NCBI RefSeq assembly: GCF_000208865.1
Contig: NC_018391.1
Coordinates: forward strand, 1,488,001-1,552,000
Direction: 5' to 3'
From: Neospora caninum Liverpool
Lineage: Eukaryota; Apicomplexa; Conoidasida; Eucoccidiorida; Sarcocystidae
Length of the DNA stretch: 64,000 nucleotides
Shown: positions 11,618 to 23,304 of the stretch, in pieces
Layout: each line of letters starts with the position of its first letter
Numbering within the stretch: position 1 is the first letter of the stretch
Position numbers and translations under genes: made by a program
The notes under the pieces: model-generated
Told to the model about the DNA's origin: nothing
The model's database searches: none
What the model saw: only the letters and a program-made list of their open reading frames with translations

Positions 11618-13744
11618 CCGGCGCTCCGGTGTATGTACAGTTGTCCATGTCTGGGTCGATTGGGCATGCGTGAAGTTCCTTGTGGATGCGTCTTGCCGTT
11701 GCGTCGGAACCCCGCGCCATGCCATTCCCTTTGGAGTTCTTAACGCGACGACACGAATGGCTTGCGGCGGCGCAGCGTGCCTGGTGTTTCTCTGCTCTTT
11801 TCAGTCATCAACTGTTGCTGTTTTTCCACTGCAAGAGTATTTGAGCCGTCGACAGGCGCGATGTCCTCGTGGCTCCATCGAGAGAGACGGTCTTGGCATG
11901 CAGTCCCTCGCTGATATCTCAAACGCTCCCGAGTGTATACGCTATTTGCGTCTGGTCCGAGGCAAAAATATCTGCCGAGCAGTGTTTGAGAAAACTGCAA
12001 AGAGCCAAGAGTGTCTTGTGGCGTCAGGTGGAGGAATGACCTGAGCACGGATCGTTCTGTTGAGGCGTGCGGCAGAGTGAAGAGGGACTGCTGCGTGGCG
12101 GGGGCTGTTCGGTCCTCACAGCGGAAAGGTGGCTGAGGGTTATTTGAAAAGTTCCTTCTCGCGTTTTATAGCTGCTGTCAGTGTAGCGTGGCGAACCCGC
12201 CTTCCTGGCACGCAGCCCCGCTACTGGCTTCGCCACACTCTTACCGCTCTCTACCCCTCGCCTTCCTTTCTTCTGGTTCTTCCTTTGACTTGTCACCGGC
12301 GACACCGCGCCCAGGCCCCTCCACTGTGCCCCGTTGGCTCTCCAGCTCAGCTTGTTTGCTCGGGTTTTAATCGGGGGTTAACAGGGAGTGGTCACGCAGC
12401 CACCGACAGCGGAAGCAAGAGTCCGCCGCGGATGCGAGCTCAACCGCAGGAGCCTTCTTCCGCAACACTAGCTATCGTTACTTCTTGCTCTTCCTAATGT
12501 GAGCTAGACTAGCATACACACGTTAAATGACACGCATCAAAGGGCTGAATGGATCAGAAACGAAGGCTTGCGCACTGGCTAAGAGTCCTACGACAAGCAT
12601 GGGTCAAACGGACACTTGGACGAGGACGCCAGATGTCTAGAGAGGGCAAACGCCAAAAAGCACTCTGCGGGATGGAGCGGGAATCGAAGACATCGTGGCC
12701 CCTGAGACGTTGTCCAGGGGAACGGTGTGCCGACGGCGGAAACATCTGAAGAAAGGCGGCAACCTCAGAAGTTCAGTGCATTCTTCATGTAATCCATGTC
12801 AAGCAAATATGCAAACGGATATCCATACCTATGTTTCTACAGAAACCACTCTCTGCACAGCATATAAGCTATAGGGGTAAGCTGTCGTTGGGAGCAGCGC
12901 CGGGGGAATGGCGCCACGGAAAAGCACAACGGACACCGGGAGAGTGATGTGTTAATGACAGGTTCTCCGCTTCGACGGGGTGCAGGTAGCAGACATTTCG
13001 TAGGAGCCTGTGAGTTTGTGCAAATAGTTCCCTCTAGTGTTCAAATGTATTTATACATACTTGCGTCTACACATATGTAAATGCGAGTCGAGATGTACAG
13101 ATGCGTGTCTTCCTTTCCCCAGTTTAGACTTGGTCGGTATGCGGTGTCGAAAAGCCGATCGGTTTTAGGAGGGACGCCGGACACTGCCCGATCGGAACTT
13201 TTCTTGAGAAGACGCGGTCTTCCGTCTGAAGACGGCGCTGTGTCTCGCCTAATACGCGAATATGGAACAGGAAACCTGAAGATCTTGTGGTGTTGCAAGG
13301 AATTGTCACCGAAAGCACACGGCAATGAGCACCAGCCAACCTGAGCTCGTCCTCCGCCCATGCTGAAAAAAAGCACCTTCTGTTTGCATGTGGCGTGTCC
13401 TTTCTGACACACCGGAAAACCCCCTTTTTATGAACCTCCAAACCAAGAGCGCAACCGTCTGGCGCCCCCAGCATTTCCTGGGTCGCGTAATGCCGAGGTG
13501 CACAAGTGAGGAGGTCTTCAAATGCAGGGTCGCCAGAGGTCAAATAGTCTGCTGTTGTGTGTGGATACTTTTATCTTGGCGGTCAATGTACAGTGCCAAG
13601 CATCATTTGTGACTCCGTTGTTTGTTGGATGAGGCCTAGGAAGCGTTTAGCCTCTTGTTCTTCAACTTCCGCGTAGAGTTCCTCGCTTCCTTTACTAACC
13701 GCTGCGTGACATGGTTACAACCCATGAGAGAAGGAGCGCGTTTT
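11618..13744. other. Convergent intergenic region
   Basis: Holds the 3' ends of pinin (plus) and the amine oxidase (minus). I see no conserved coding block, RNA gene or long repeat; open frames are all under about 125 codons apart from pinin-exon read-through. Confidence 0.6.
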
Positions 13745-16700
13745 CTATTCCTGCAGGTACTTCTCCGTTTCCTGGCGGATGATCGCACAGGTGCCAGGGT
13801 CCTGAACGGCACCGCCAAGGGAATTGTGCAGGTCCATTGATGGATCCTCGGTGAAGAAGTTGTGCGGCTTCACAAGGAATCCGAGAGTATTGCCGAGGGA
13901 GAGCGTCTGGGGCATGTCTTCGATAACAGGGATATGCCAAACAGAGGAGGCAATCCACGTGACGACGTCTTTCTTGCGGATAGGCTCATTGTCCTGTAAA
14001 AAGATTGGGAAACAGGAAATGGGGACGGGGAGAGGCATACCAGAGGAGAGATCGCGGGAAACCGTTACTGTTTTGTTACTGAGTGCAGATGGCTCCTCAC
14101 AGAACTCTATCCAAACGACGTTTTGTTTATTGCTACCACAAAATGTCACCGCCTGTACGAGTCGAGAAGGCGACTTACACGGATGTAACGATCGATGCTG
14201 ACGGCAGGTCGCAACGCATATTTATTATCCCGCGGCAGAGATCCGTGGAATTCCTCTTCCTTTCTCAGGGTCGTCAAAATACGGTACTTCGCCCAGGCGG
14301 CAGGACCGGTATACAGCTCGAACTCGGGATTGGGAATCTGGATCGGAAGCGGAAACGGAGCAAGAGAAACAAACCCGACGAAAAGATGCAAGAGAGCCTG
14401 ACGGCGAATTTCACAAAACCGTCCAGCACGTTGTTCTTTCTCGTCCGGTATACGCCCTCTCATAGCTCCATGTTCTTCGACATGTGAAATGAAGTCCCTA
14501 TGCGCGACAGGCAAAACTACTCTCGTGCCGTTGTGCTACGTCGAGGCACCTCCTAAGGTTGCTCTTGCACTGACTCTTCAAGGGATGCAGACACCACTGT
14601 ATACAACAGTCAGACCCTTTCGTTTCAAGAAAGGCCCATTCAGTTTCTTCCCAAAAGCAGAACGTTCACGTCCTCCGTTGTTTGACCGTGTTTTCTTCAA
14701 CGCCGCTCACCGCAACAGTTGGGAGAGGCAGGACGGTAAATCCTCCGACGTTTCCGTATACATTGTGCTCTTCATTGACAACTTGGTAGTGCAGAGGGCG
14801 CGTGTTGTTGAATTTGTAGTATGCTTGCTCTTCAGTTTCTGCGAACCAAGTGTCGATTTTGAGAGCTCCCGGTCGAGCGGTGTCGTGTTTGATTTCATGC
14901 CAGACTATCGAGTTGGATTTGTAGTCATCGAGGTCAAAATCGACCTTCCACGAGGCCAGGTGGGCATGCAAAGCGCCCATTCGCATAGACCCGGTGACCT
15001 GGGTGCCGTGGCTGGCCTGTCGAGCAGAGTACCACGGAACTTCTACCCCGGCGTACAGCTCCCCAGTAAATGCCATCGTTGCCTCGAAGAATCCACTTTG
15101 GTGGAAGATGTAATCTGTGATATAATCGTAGTTGCTAACTGTGATGATTTGTCTCAGCACAAGCGCATAGTGAGGTACGGCGTCCCGAAGGACGCCAGCT
15201 TTCCAGTGAGACCGAAGAGGTCGAGCCTTGTCCTCCTCAAATACGCAGAGCGACTTATCCCAGAACAAAACGGTTCCTGTCTTGGCGCACTCTATGCCCG
15301 GATGCACGCGACGAGCGGCAGCGCCCAGCCCACCGTACCAGGAATCCATGAAATACCAATGGCGCTCGGCAACGCTGTAGTGGGCAAGGGCCTCGTTGAC
15401 TCCAAGTTCGAAGGCGTATCTCTGGTCTTTGAAGCGGAGATTCCAGATTTTCAATGACGTGTCGCGGTCATTCGTCACTGTCATCGTCCACCCTGCATAA
15501 GAGATGGAATATGAAGTCGAGTCTGGGTTGTGGGTGATTGTGTATCTCTTACCCTGGGGCTCAATATGCTCTGGGCCCACGCGGTACTCTAGGCCTTCGC
15601 GCCCTTTCGGGTTCGGGCCAATGTTATACGGGGCCAGACGACGGACGGTATTCGCTCGCTGTTCTTCGCGCCTGCTCTTAACTTGATCCATAGCATTCCG
15701 GAGTTTTTCTACAGTGAGTTCTGGATTTGCCTCTGTGTCGACGACCTCGAGCATGTCATCGAGGGAATCGAAGTGCACGCCGTTAAGCGAGTAGCCTTTA
15801 ACGTGTTCCAGGAGAAGGGCGATGCGGTCGCGACTCTCCGGGTTCACAACGTCCACTTTTTCGTCCCCAAGAGGAGGCTCAGCAATAATGTAGAACGGAA
15901 GATTGTGTTCAAAATCGCCTTGCACCTTTGGTGGCGTTTTGAGGCCTATCCATACTTCTTCAAGTTGCTCGCCTTTCTGTTTGTAGATAAGAGGGCCAAA
16001 ATTCAAGCAGTTGTCGACTTCCCCGTAGACACATGCCTTGACGCCAAAGTGGAACCCGAAAACACGGTGAAGAAACGCGTCCAGTTCATTTTCCTGCTCT
16101 TGGTCAAGTAGACGGCGTCCAAATACTCCCTGTGGATTATAGCCTCCACAGTCAGTTTCCACAGGATCGCCAATATCTTCCAACTTCAAGTTTTTCGCAT
16201 CTTCAGTGTCCAGAGGGCCGACTTTGAACTGTCTGTAAGCTCCTTTCCCGTTGTTGCAGACGCCTGCGCGAACGCGCGCATATCTCTTGGGAAATTCTGC
16301 TCCCTTTTCGAAATGGTTTAGAATCGCGTCTTTGTCCAGGAACAGATTGATCCGGTAGATTCCCTCTAGTTTCAGGTTTTTCTGAGTGTTCATGAAGTCG
16401 CGAACCATGAATTCCTCCGGCGGCGTTAGAGGGTCGAACGGAGTCGCAGGTCCCTCCGAAAGAACTGCAGGTTCAATAGGCATGTCACAGAATTTGCCGA
16501 AGGACGTCACCTCGAGGGCTCCATCCCACATTTGTTGGTCCGTCATTTCCGATGCTCCAGACCGCGACGCTGCCATGCAATAGATGGAGTAGCGTGTGTT
16601 GGGCGGAACACCCCGAATTTCGAGGTCCACCGACTTGGTGATATCCGTGACCTCTCCAGTAGCACCGACGCGCTTTACATCCTCTTTCTTCGGAAAAGCA

Positions 16701-19602
16701 GACCCAGCCATAGCCGCTCCACACCACACCTTTGCAGGCGTATCTGTTTTCACTGAGAGCTTGAAGCCTCTGACGAAAGCTTTGTAAGACTCAATCTTCA
16801 ATTCAGGCACCTTGCTTGGGGTTACAAGATCGAACGCCTTGGCGTTGACTTGTTCCGGACCGGTGAAGTTGGGTTTCGGTAGCGCACGATCTTCCGCATA
16901 ACAGTAGACTCGGTATGTTGTATCTGGCATAAGATTCTTGAGTTTTAGAATCTGGGGTGTATTTTCTGTTCCTTTCACGATCTGGATTTTGTTCCCTGCC
17001 TTCTTGATCACACTGGGAGGTGGTGACTGGCCGATGTCGTCCGTTGGTACCTTGCTCACTTCTTCAGCTGCACACCACACAGTTGCCACCTCGTCGCTCC
17101 TGATTCGGACGCTTGCCTCCGTGTAATCTTCATCTACACTCTCCACGGTGATTTCGGGTGGTTTGTTATCTGTGGTGACCATAATGCGGGACGCAGCCAC
17201 TTGGGAGTCGTCCATCATCATCACCTGATTCTGGTCAGCTGCATATGAAGCCGGCTCCGCGTAACAGTAGATGTTGTAATCCGTGGATGGCTGCAGAATG
17301 CGTCTATCATTTGGCTTGTTCGCGATCTCCATACGAAGTTTGTCTCCAGGCTTCTTCGTCTGCTCTTGAGACCGAATTCCATACTTCTTTAGAACCTCAA
17401 CAGTTGGAGCGGGGGACCCCGACAAGGCGGCGCCACACCAAACATATGAGTTGGATTGAGCGACTTGAATTTCAAGAGCAATGCGATCTTGACTTCCTTC
17501 TATCCGTGTAATTTGGAGAAGGCCGATGTTCAAGGTATACTTTTTCTCCACTCCTTCTTCGATACCCATGAAATCTGAACCGAACTCCTGGACCTGGTCG
17601 AAGAAGCGGAACTCAAGCTTAGACCCCGACCATCCGTCTCCAAAGCCGTCATGAAGAACAAGAGTGTACTGCCCATATCGTGGAACACAACAAGGAACCC
17701 AATTACCTTTAAGATTATCATAGCTGTACCCGCGGCCAGCGCAGGAGACCGCGCCTTCGACAAACCAAGATTTTTCTTGTGACCAACTTCCGGTGAGGAG
17801 TCGTACCTCTCCACAAATGTAGTCTGCGTTGTACGAGTCTCTTTTGATTTCCTCCGGGCAACGTCCCTGTACAATACGTAGGTCATCCACGGCTATATCC
17901 CCCTTCTCACTGAACCCAGCAAGGGATTCAATCACCAACTGTTGAGCGGTCTTCCCGTCTGAATGAAATTCAAATCCTCCTTCAAGCCACTCATCGCCAT
18001 GGTCGCCTACTCGGAGGAGCCTCGGCTTCCCCCAATTCCCTGTTGCGTCTTGGTCGCCTTTCAGTTCGTGCATGTAGAGCCTAAGGGAGTTAACGTCATC
18101 TCCCCACATGTGATACCACAGGCGAGCACAGAATAGTCCCTGCGGGAAAATCGTCGGTGGCCCTATCAGCGTCGCGCTTGCACCGGCGACGTAGCCTGGC
18201 GAATCCATGTAGATATAAGATCCGTCTCGCTGCGTGCCGTACGTGTGGTCGAAAGACGGCCCTGTGCCTGGTGTCTCTGTTGATCCCGAATGGCGCACCC
18301 AGTATAAATCCATATCCTCATGATCACGGTAAATCATCAAGTCACACATGTCTTCCTCGAAGTCGCAGCTCATGAGCTCTGAACCTACCTCTGAAGGCAA
18401 GTACAGGAGACAGCAAGAGGCCCTAACCGCCACAACTGAGAAATTTAAACATCTGACCCTAACCGTACGCAGAAAAAGAACTTCTAATCCTTCACCACGG
18501 AGAACGACTCCACCCGACTGAAGCCTGACTCAGGCCCGCTCCTGTTTTTTGCTCAGTAACATGGCAAAGAATATCGGGATTGTAAAACTTCGTGACACTT
18601 TCTGAAATCAACAGAAGGTTCACATTTCTGCCGTATCCATCGGGCAACACCAAAGAGACGTAAGCCTGCATTGTGTTGAGTTTGTCTGGCCATACGCAAT
18701 GCCTCTTGTGTAGGCTGTTTTCCATATTTCCACAGTACACACGTGGGGGACACGCAATGTGCCTCGGCTAGGTGATGTTTTGTGGAGTGTTATATGTCGA
18801 CCGTTTCCTCCGAATTGAGAGAGTTGTGGCTACGTGTTGTGTCCTTACCGATTTCACCTGCTTTATAGTGGAAGTCTTTGGCAACAGGGTCATCTCCGCG
18901 CGTCGAGCGACTAGTCGCGTAACAGACAGTGTACCTGCCTTCCTCCAAAGGCCTCAAGTCGAATACGGTCATAATTGTCTGCTCGTTTTGTGGTCTTACT
19001 GAGTAGTCATATGTGGTTTTACTCGAGGTGCGAATCTGCCGCTTTGAGCTGATCACTTGCTGCTGGACGGTCTGCCCGAGGTCCTCCGGCGGACAGGATC
19101 CGTCAGCAGCAAGAATTGTTACATGGTCGCTTTCTTGCAGACCATAACCTGTGACAACGATACTGCAGGGTTTTCCTGGACGACACGAGAATCGATGGCT
19201 TCTTAGTGGCGCAACTTCCAAGAGTTTTGGCGTAGATCGTACTGTAGTGGAAGAATCGAGCATAAATGCACGGGGACCCCCTGCATTCGGACAACTTGTA
19301 CCGTCTTTCATCACCGTCGGCTCTCCGTCAGATTCTGTGTAAATGAGCATCGTACAATCCACAGCGGAGGGGGGGGCAAGACGGCGAGCTACTATCGTCT
19401 GCTGTCCATCATTGCCACTCTGAGCCTCTGAGCCTCCATCACTGTTCGGTACAGAAGACACATGATCGGCTTTCGAGCAGAGGCACACGAGACTCCACAC
19501 AGCAATGAGTCCGAGAAGCCTCCATGGCAAAATGGACCTCACAAAACCAACGAGTCCTCCTTTGAAAAGGAGGCTCGTAAGGGATAGAAGAGACGAGTCC
19601 AT
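13745..19602 (-). CDS. MAM/FN3-like/copper amine oxidase fusion protein
   Basis: Four exons (19602-18849, 18390-14711, 14337-14179, 13993-13745) encode 1613 aa. Copper amine oxidases deaminate primary amines to aldehydes, releasing H2O2 and ammonia, using copper and a self-made topaquinone (TPQ). Residues 22-45 form a signal-peptide-like hydrophobic segment. Residues 75-251 form a Cys-containing region of unknown fold. A MAM domain spans about 259-429, followed by a DGFGDGWSG module (about 484-507). Three FN3-like repeats, each with a VWC.A and a YxxYC motif, lie at about 544-630, 664-751 and 780-859. The oxidase covers about 897-1613. Active-site residues are intact: base Asp1267, TPQ Tyr1339 in TVSNYDY, copper ligands His1393/His1395 (LHAHLASW) and His1551 (SVWHIP). 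The C-terminal part resembles animal AOC3. The ATG at 19602 is the first; the frame is open upstream only with TTG. An upstream exon cannot be excluded. Confidence 0.9.
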
Positions 19603-22600
19603 TTGTCGGTCGTTGAAGAGCAAGATCCGCAGGTTTTCGTATCCATAAAATCAAGCCCTTTTGTCAGTCTCCTCTGTTCTTTCTCAAAAGAACCTTTCCA
19701 CATGTACACCTGCTTAATGATTACCCAGAGACATAGAATTCTAACATACTTTTGCCTGAGTAATTCATCTACCTATCACAGTTTCTCCTTTGCATCTGAC
19801 GAAGTATCAGAACGTCGCATTTTCTCTAGATGGTTTGTGTCAAGAAGCGAACCGGCAAAGACTCTCTACTCTTTCCCGTTTGCCGTGTTATTCGGGTTCC
19901 GCGGACAGAAGGTCTTGAGTACTCGTAAGCAACCTGTATGTGTGAAATTCTAGGTCATCTGTGGAAAAAACAGTCTACGAAACACTTGGAAAAACACATC
20001 GTTGCGTTGAGAAAAGCACGCACACAAGGTTGGGTGATCAATTTCCGGTCCAACGTAAAGGACGACAGAAAACGTTCTCACTTCACCAGCCTTTATATCC
20101 AAGACAAACAAATGGGCAAGCAGCACACTGTCATCAAAGGTGCGAAATTAGCACGGACCATGGGATCGAGCTGTTTGAAAACGAATCCTCAGCGTCCGAA
20201 CCCACTGGACAGGCGATCACATGGGCAAAGACTTGTCTCGCCTTAGATTGCCGGTTCGCACCAACCCTCACCGTCACACGCTCAACTTTTTTTTCCGGCG
20301 AAAAAAAGAACATGACCAATCACCGCTATCAGCTTTTGCCCAAAAGTGAGAACTAAAGGTGGCAAACATGTTGAGTATCCTCAGAGGGAAGTAGGGTAGC
20401 GTTTTGAGAGCCTCGGAGGATAGCTAATGGTCCGACGATCAGCCGCCGCGTCCCCGATGGAACGCCTTTATCTATTCATACATGTATATATAAGGCACCG
20501 TTTTTGGTGGAGAGGGAGAGGGAAAGTTTTTTTGGAATTTTATAGCGACACTTTTTGCCGTAAAAAACTCAGCTGCAGAGAATGTGTCATTACCGTGTCC
20601 CGTCAGTGAAGCCTCGGACCCCCACAATGCTGGCATCTTTTCTTCTTATTTGTATCAGTCTCTTTTTTGTAGGATACGGGATCAGTGGTCACATTCACTC
20701 GATCTCCGAGGTGGAACGTACTTTAATTTTCGGCACACCTGGGCAAACAACTCATAGTTCGGTATTCAAAAGTATCATCGCATAATCACGTGAACTGCTC
20801 TTCCTGGTACATGTAAGTCTCGTCGCCAACAAATTCCCTCGAGGTATATCACAGAAACTGCCATATTCTACCTCCTGCTTTCCTCTGTGGGGAGATGTTT
20901 CCAGAGCGATGTCGTGCGTTCACTTGACAGTAGGCTCAGCTTCCTCCCATCCTCCACCCCACGCTCGTCCACAAAACGGCTGTTTCCTGCATCCAAGATT
21001 TGGAAGCGTGACTGTCGAGCAGACGTTGACACACCCAAATCCCTTTCCCCTTTTTAGAAAGGCGCCACGTCGAGAGACATTCGGTTGCTTAATCTGCCTT
21101 CTTCCGAACTTCTCTAGCGACCAAAGAAAAATAAAGAGGTAGGGAGAAGTGTGCAAGGAATATTCAGGGGGCCATTTCCGAAAGGACCGCTTTTCTTCCC
21201 ATATTGGTTCTCCAGTCCGCTTTCTCTGATTTTTTCTTCCTCCCTCCCTTGTTTGAGTCTCCGGTAAATCGTGGACCGTGTCTGGTGCTGTGTGACCTTC
21301 TGTTGCCTCTATCCGCCACACCTCTCAGACTTCGATCACGCTGCTGTTGTGTGTCACAACAGTCAGAACACGGTACTCCTGTCCTCACGCAGTGCCGCGC
21401 TAGTCGCCCTCCTGAAAGCTGAACAAAGAAAACGGTTTTGCATGTGCAGTAACCCGACTATCGAAGCGGTTCACGCGTGGCATCGACAAAGCTTTAGTCC
21501 GGTTTCAACAATGCACCAACGGCATGGATAGTGACATGATACCAGGGTCACGCAACATGTCCCGCGACCCCAGGGAGCATAAGTCTGACTTTTGCGTCTG
21601 TGCCACAGGTAGACGTCAATGCTTGACTTTATATTGCTATGTGAAAAGCTTGTTTTTGCCAGTGAACAGAGCAACGTATCATTTACACGCGAGATGTGGA
21701 ACTCTGTATATTCTGTGAGTTCCGTGGCCCGGCCCAAACATTCGTAGCCACGCAATATCAGCCAGTTCGGTACCCTGGTAATGTGACTCCTCTGTTGTCG
21801 CATAGACGGTGATTTGCTATGGCAGTGTTCCAAGATCACACTCTTCACGAGATGGTTTTCCCTCGCAGCCGATAGCCAGCATTTCTGGGTACTCTCTGCT
21901 TTAAGGATTGTCACACGTTTCAAGACGAGCGTGAACTCAACAGCTCTCCTGAAGTTTTTAGTCCGGAGGAATCTATTACGTTTGGTACCCGGCTGGGCTC
22001 CAAGAGTGGCGACCAGACTCGTGAGCAGAGAGTTGTACGAGAAAACTCGAAAATGTACTGGAGTAAACGGACCGCCACTAACGTTCGTGCCACAAACGCA
22101 ATCAGAACAGCTTGTGCCGTGCATCCTTCAGAACACACCCTTCCAGCATGTTACATGAGTCGAAAACTACCAGATAGTTACACCCAATGTGACATCCACT
22201 GCGGGAACAAAAAACATGCCACTCGACTGTTTCTACGTATAGCGAAAATTATGGCTAGTAGGCTGCCTCGTCAATCGTGTTTCGGCATAGCCTTGCGGGT
22301 GTTGGAGCTACTAGCGACGACGAGAATACGGGCTCAAACGATACGTAGTCTGGGCCGCGCTTGCGGTTTCTTGGCGCGACCAATGATTTCTGACGGCAGG
22401 TATGCACGATGCCACAGCCCCGGAACTGCACGGCAAGAGCCTGTTTTCCATCGACTGGAATGCGGAGAAAATGCAACCTCTGGGTGGCGCTGAACCACAA
22501 GAAGCTAGGGCAGGAAGCACTCTCCGAGGGTGCAAGACACAATCATTGTTTTTCTTTTTGTTGCTTACTGGTTTTTTTAAGGTTTATCATCAGAAAATGT

Positions 22601-22833
22601 TTATCAGTGCTCGACACCTAAAAGATAATTCTAAGATTCCTGAAGGAACTTGCTCCTCAGACTAGAGTCTTCTCGTCTGTCTTACAGGAAGACACGGCGA
22701 CGGATAACACTCTGAACAGTTTTTACAGGCATGTGTGTGCTTCTTCGCTTTTCTCAGCTGCCCAGCTCGGAAAAAGCATCAACCAGTTCTCTTGTGTTTA
22801 CGAAAGTAGGCGCTGGAAAGATCTTCGGTGAAG
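19603..22833. other. Divergent intergenic/promoter region
   Basis: Separates the amine oxidase start (minus) from the tetraspan gene start (plus) and should contain both promoters. No conserved coding block is visible. A 52-codon frame starting at ATG 20627 encodes a signal-peptide-like hydrophobic stretch (see findings) but is too short and isolated to call a gene. Confidence 0.55.
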
Positions 22834-23304
22834 ATGGCAATGGCATCGAGAGGCTCCGGAGATCTGCTTGTGGCGACGCGGTGGCTGGGGTTGATCGCCG
22901 GGGCGCTGACTCTTGTTCAGTGGTGTTTTATTCTGCCTTCGAAAAAGGTATCTTTATCGGTGGCTGACGGCGACTTTCTTCGCGATGTAAACAAGGACGG
23001 CTGGAGATTCGCGCTTTTCTCCTTCGTTCCAGAGGTCTTCATCGACGTCTGGACACCGTTTGTGATGGGTCTCATATCAGTGTTGTGCCACTTTAATTTC
23101 TATTCAATCGATTTCAACTCAAAAAATTTTGCAGTCTTCTTTGTTTGGAACTGCGTCCTGGCCCTGTTCGGCAACCTCGGCTACTGTGGAGGTATTGGCA
23201 TTATATCAGGGTCCGTGTCTTTGATTACTTCTTTCCTTTCTTTGATTTGTTTCATCCTTGATCGAAATGCCGACGCCCGTCTACACATCGACAAGCGTCC
23301 ATGA
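22834..23304 (+). CDS. Tetraspan membrane protein of unknown function
   Basis: A single exon of 156 codons. The start is the ATG at 22834 in good context (gtgaagATGGC), not the in-frame GTG six bases earlier. Four hydrophobic segments are evident at about residues 15-34, 66-87, 99-117 and 119-142, with a short charged N-terminus and a basic C-terminus (ARLHIDKRP). Segments three and four are nearly continuous, separated by a Gly-rich turn (GYCGGIGIISG). The size and 4-TM layout recall COPI-associated/TVP15-type Golgi proteins, but I cannot show homology by eye. It is divergent from the amine oxidase gene. That it is a membrane protein is fairly sure; its function is unknown. An unseen additional exon is possible. 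Confidence 0.7.
   Translation: MAMASRGSGDLLVATRWLGLIAGALTLVQWCFILPSKKVSLSVADGDFLRDVNKDGWRFALFSFVPEVFIDVWTPFVMGLISVLCHFNFYSIDFNSKNFAVFFVWNCVLALFGNLGYCGGIGIISGSVSLITSFLSLICFILDRNADARLHIDKRP

Noticed and set aside
10928..11725. 265-codon minus-strand frame
   Set aside because: Antisense to the last two pinin exons and their intron; low similarity to anything.
18421..18470. Two CCCTAACC words resembling telomeric repeats
   Set aside because: Only two isolated, imperfect copies inside an intron of the oxidase gene; no array.
18492..18753. Possible extra exon of the oxidase between the exons at 18849 and 18390
   Set aside because: The flanking exons already join in phase (g|ag), restoring a Glu codon, and the candidate has no good splice-site pair.
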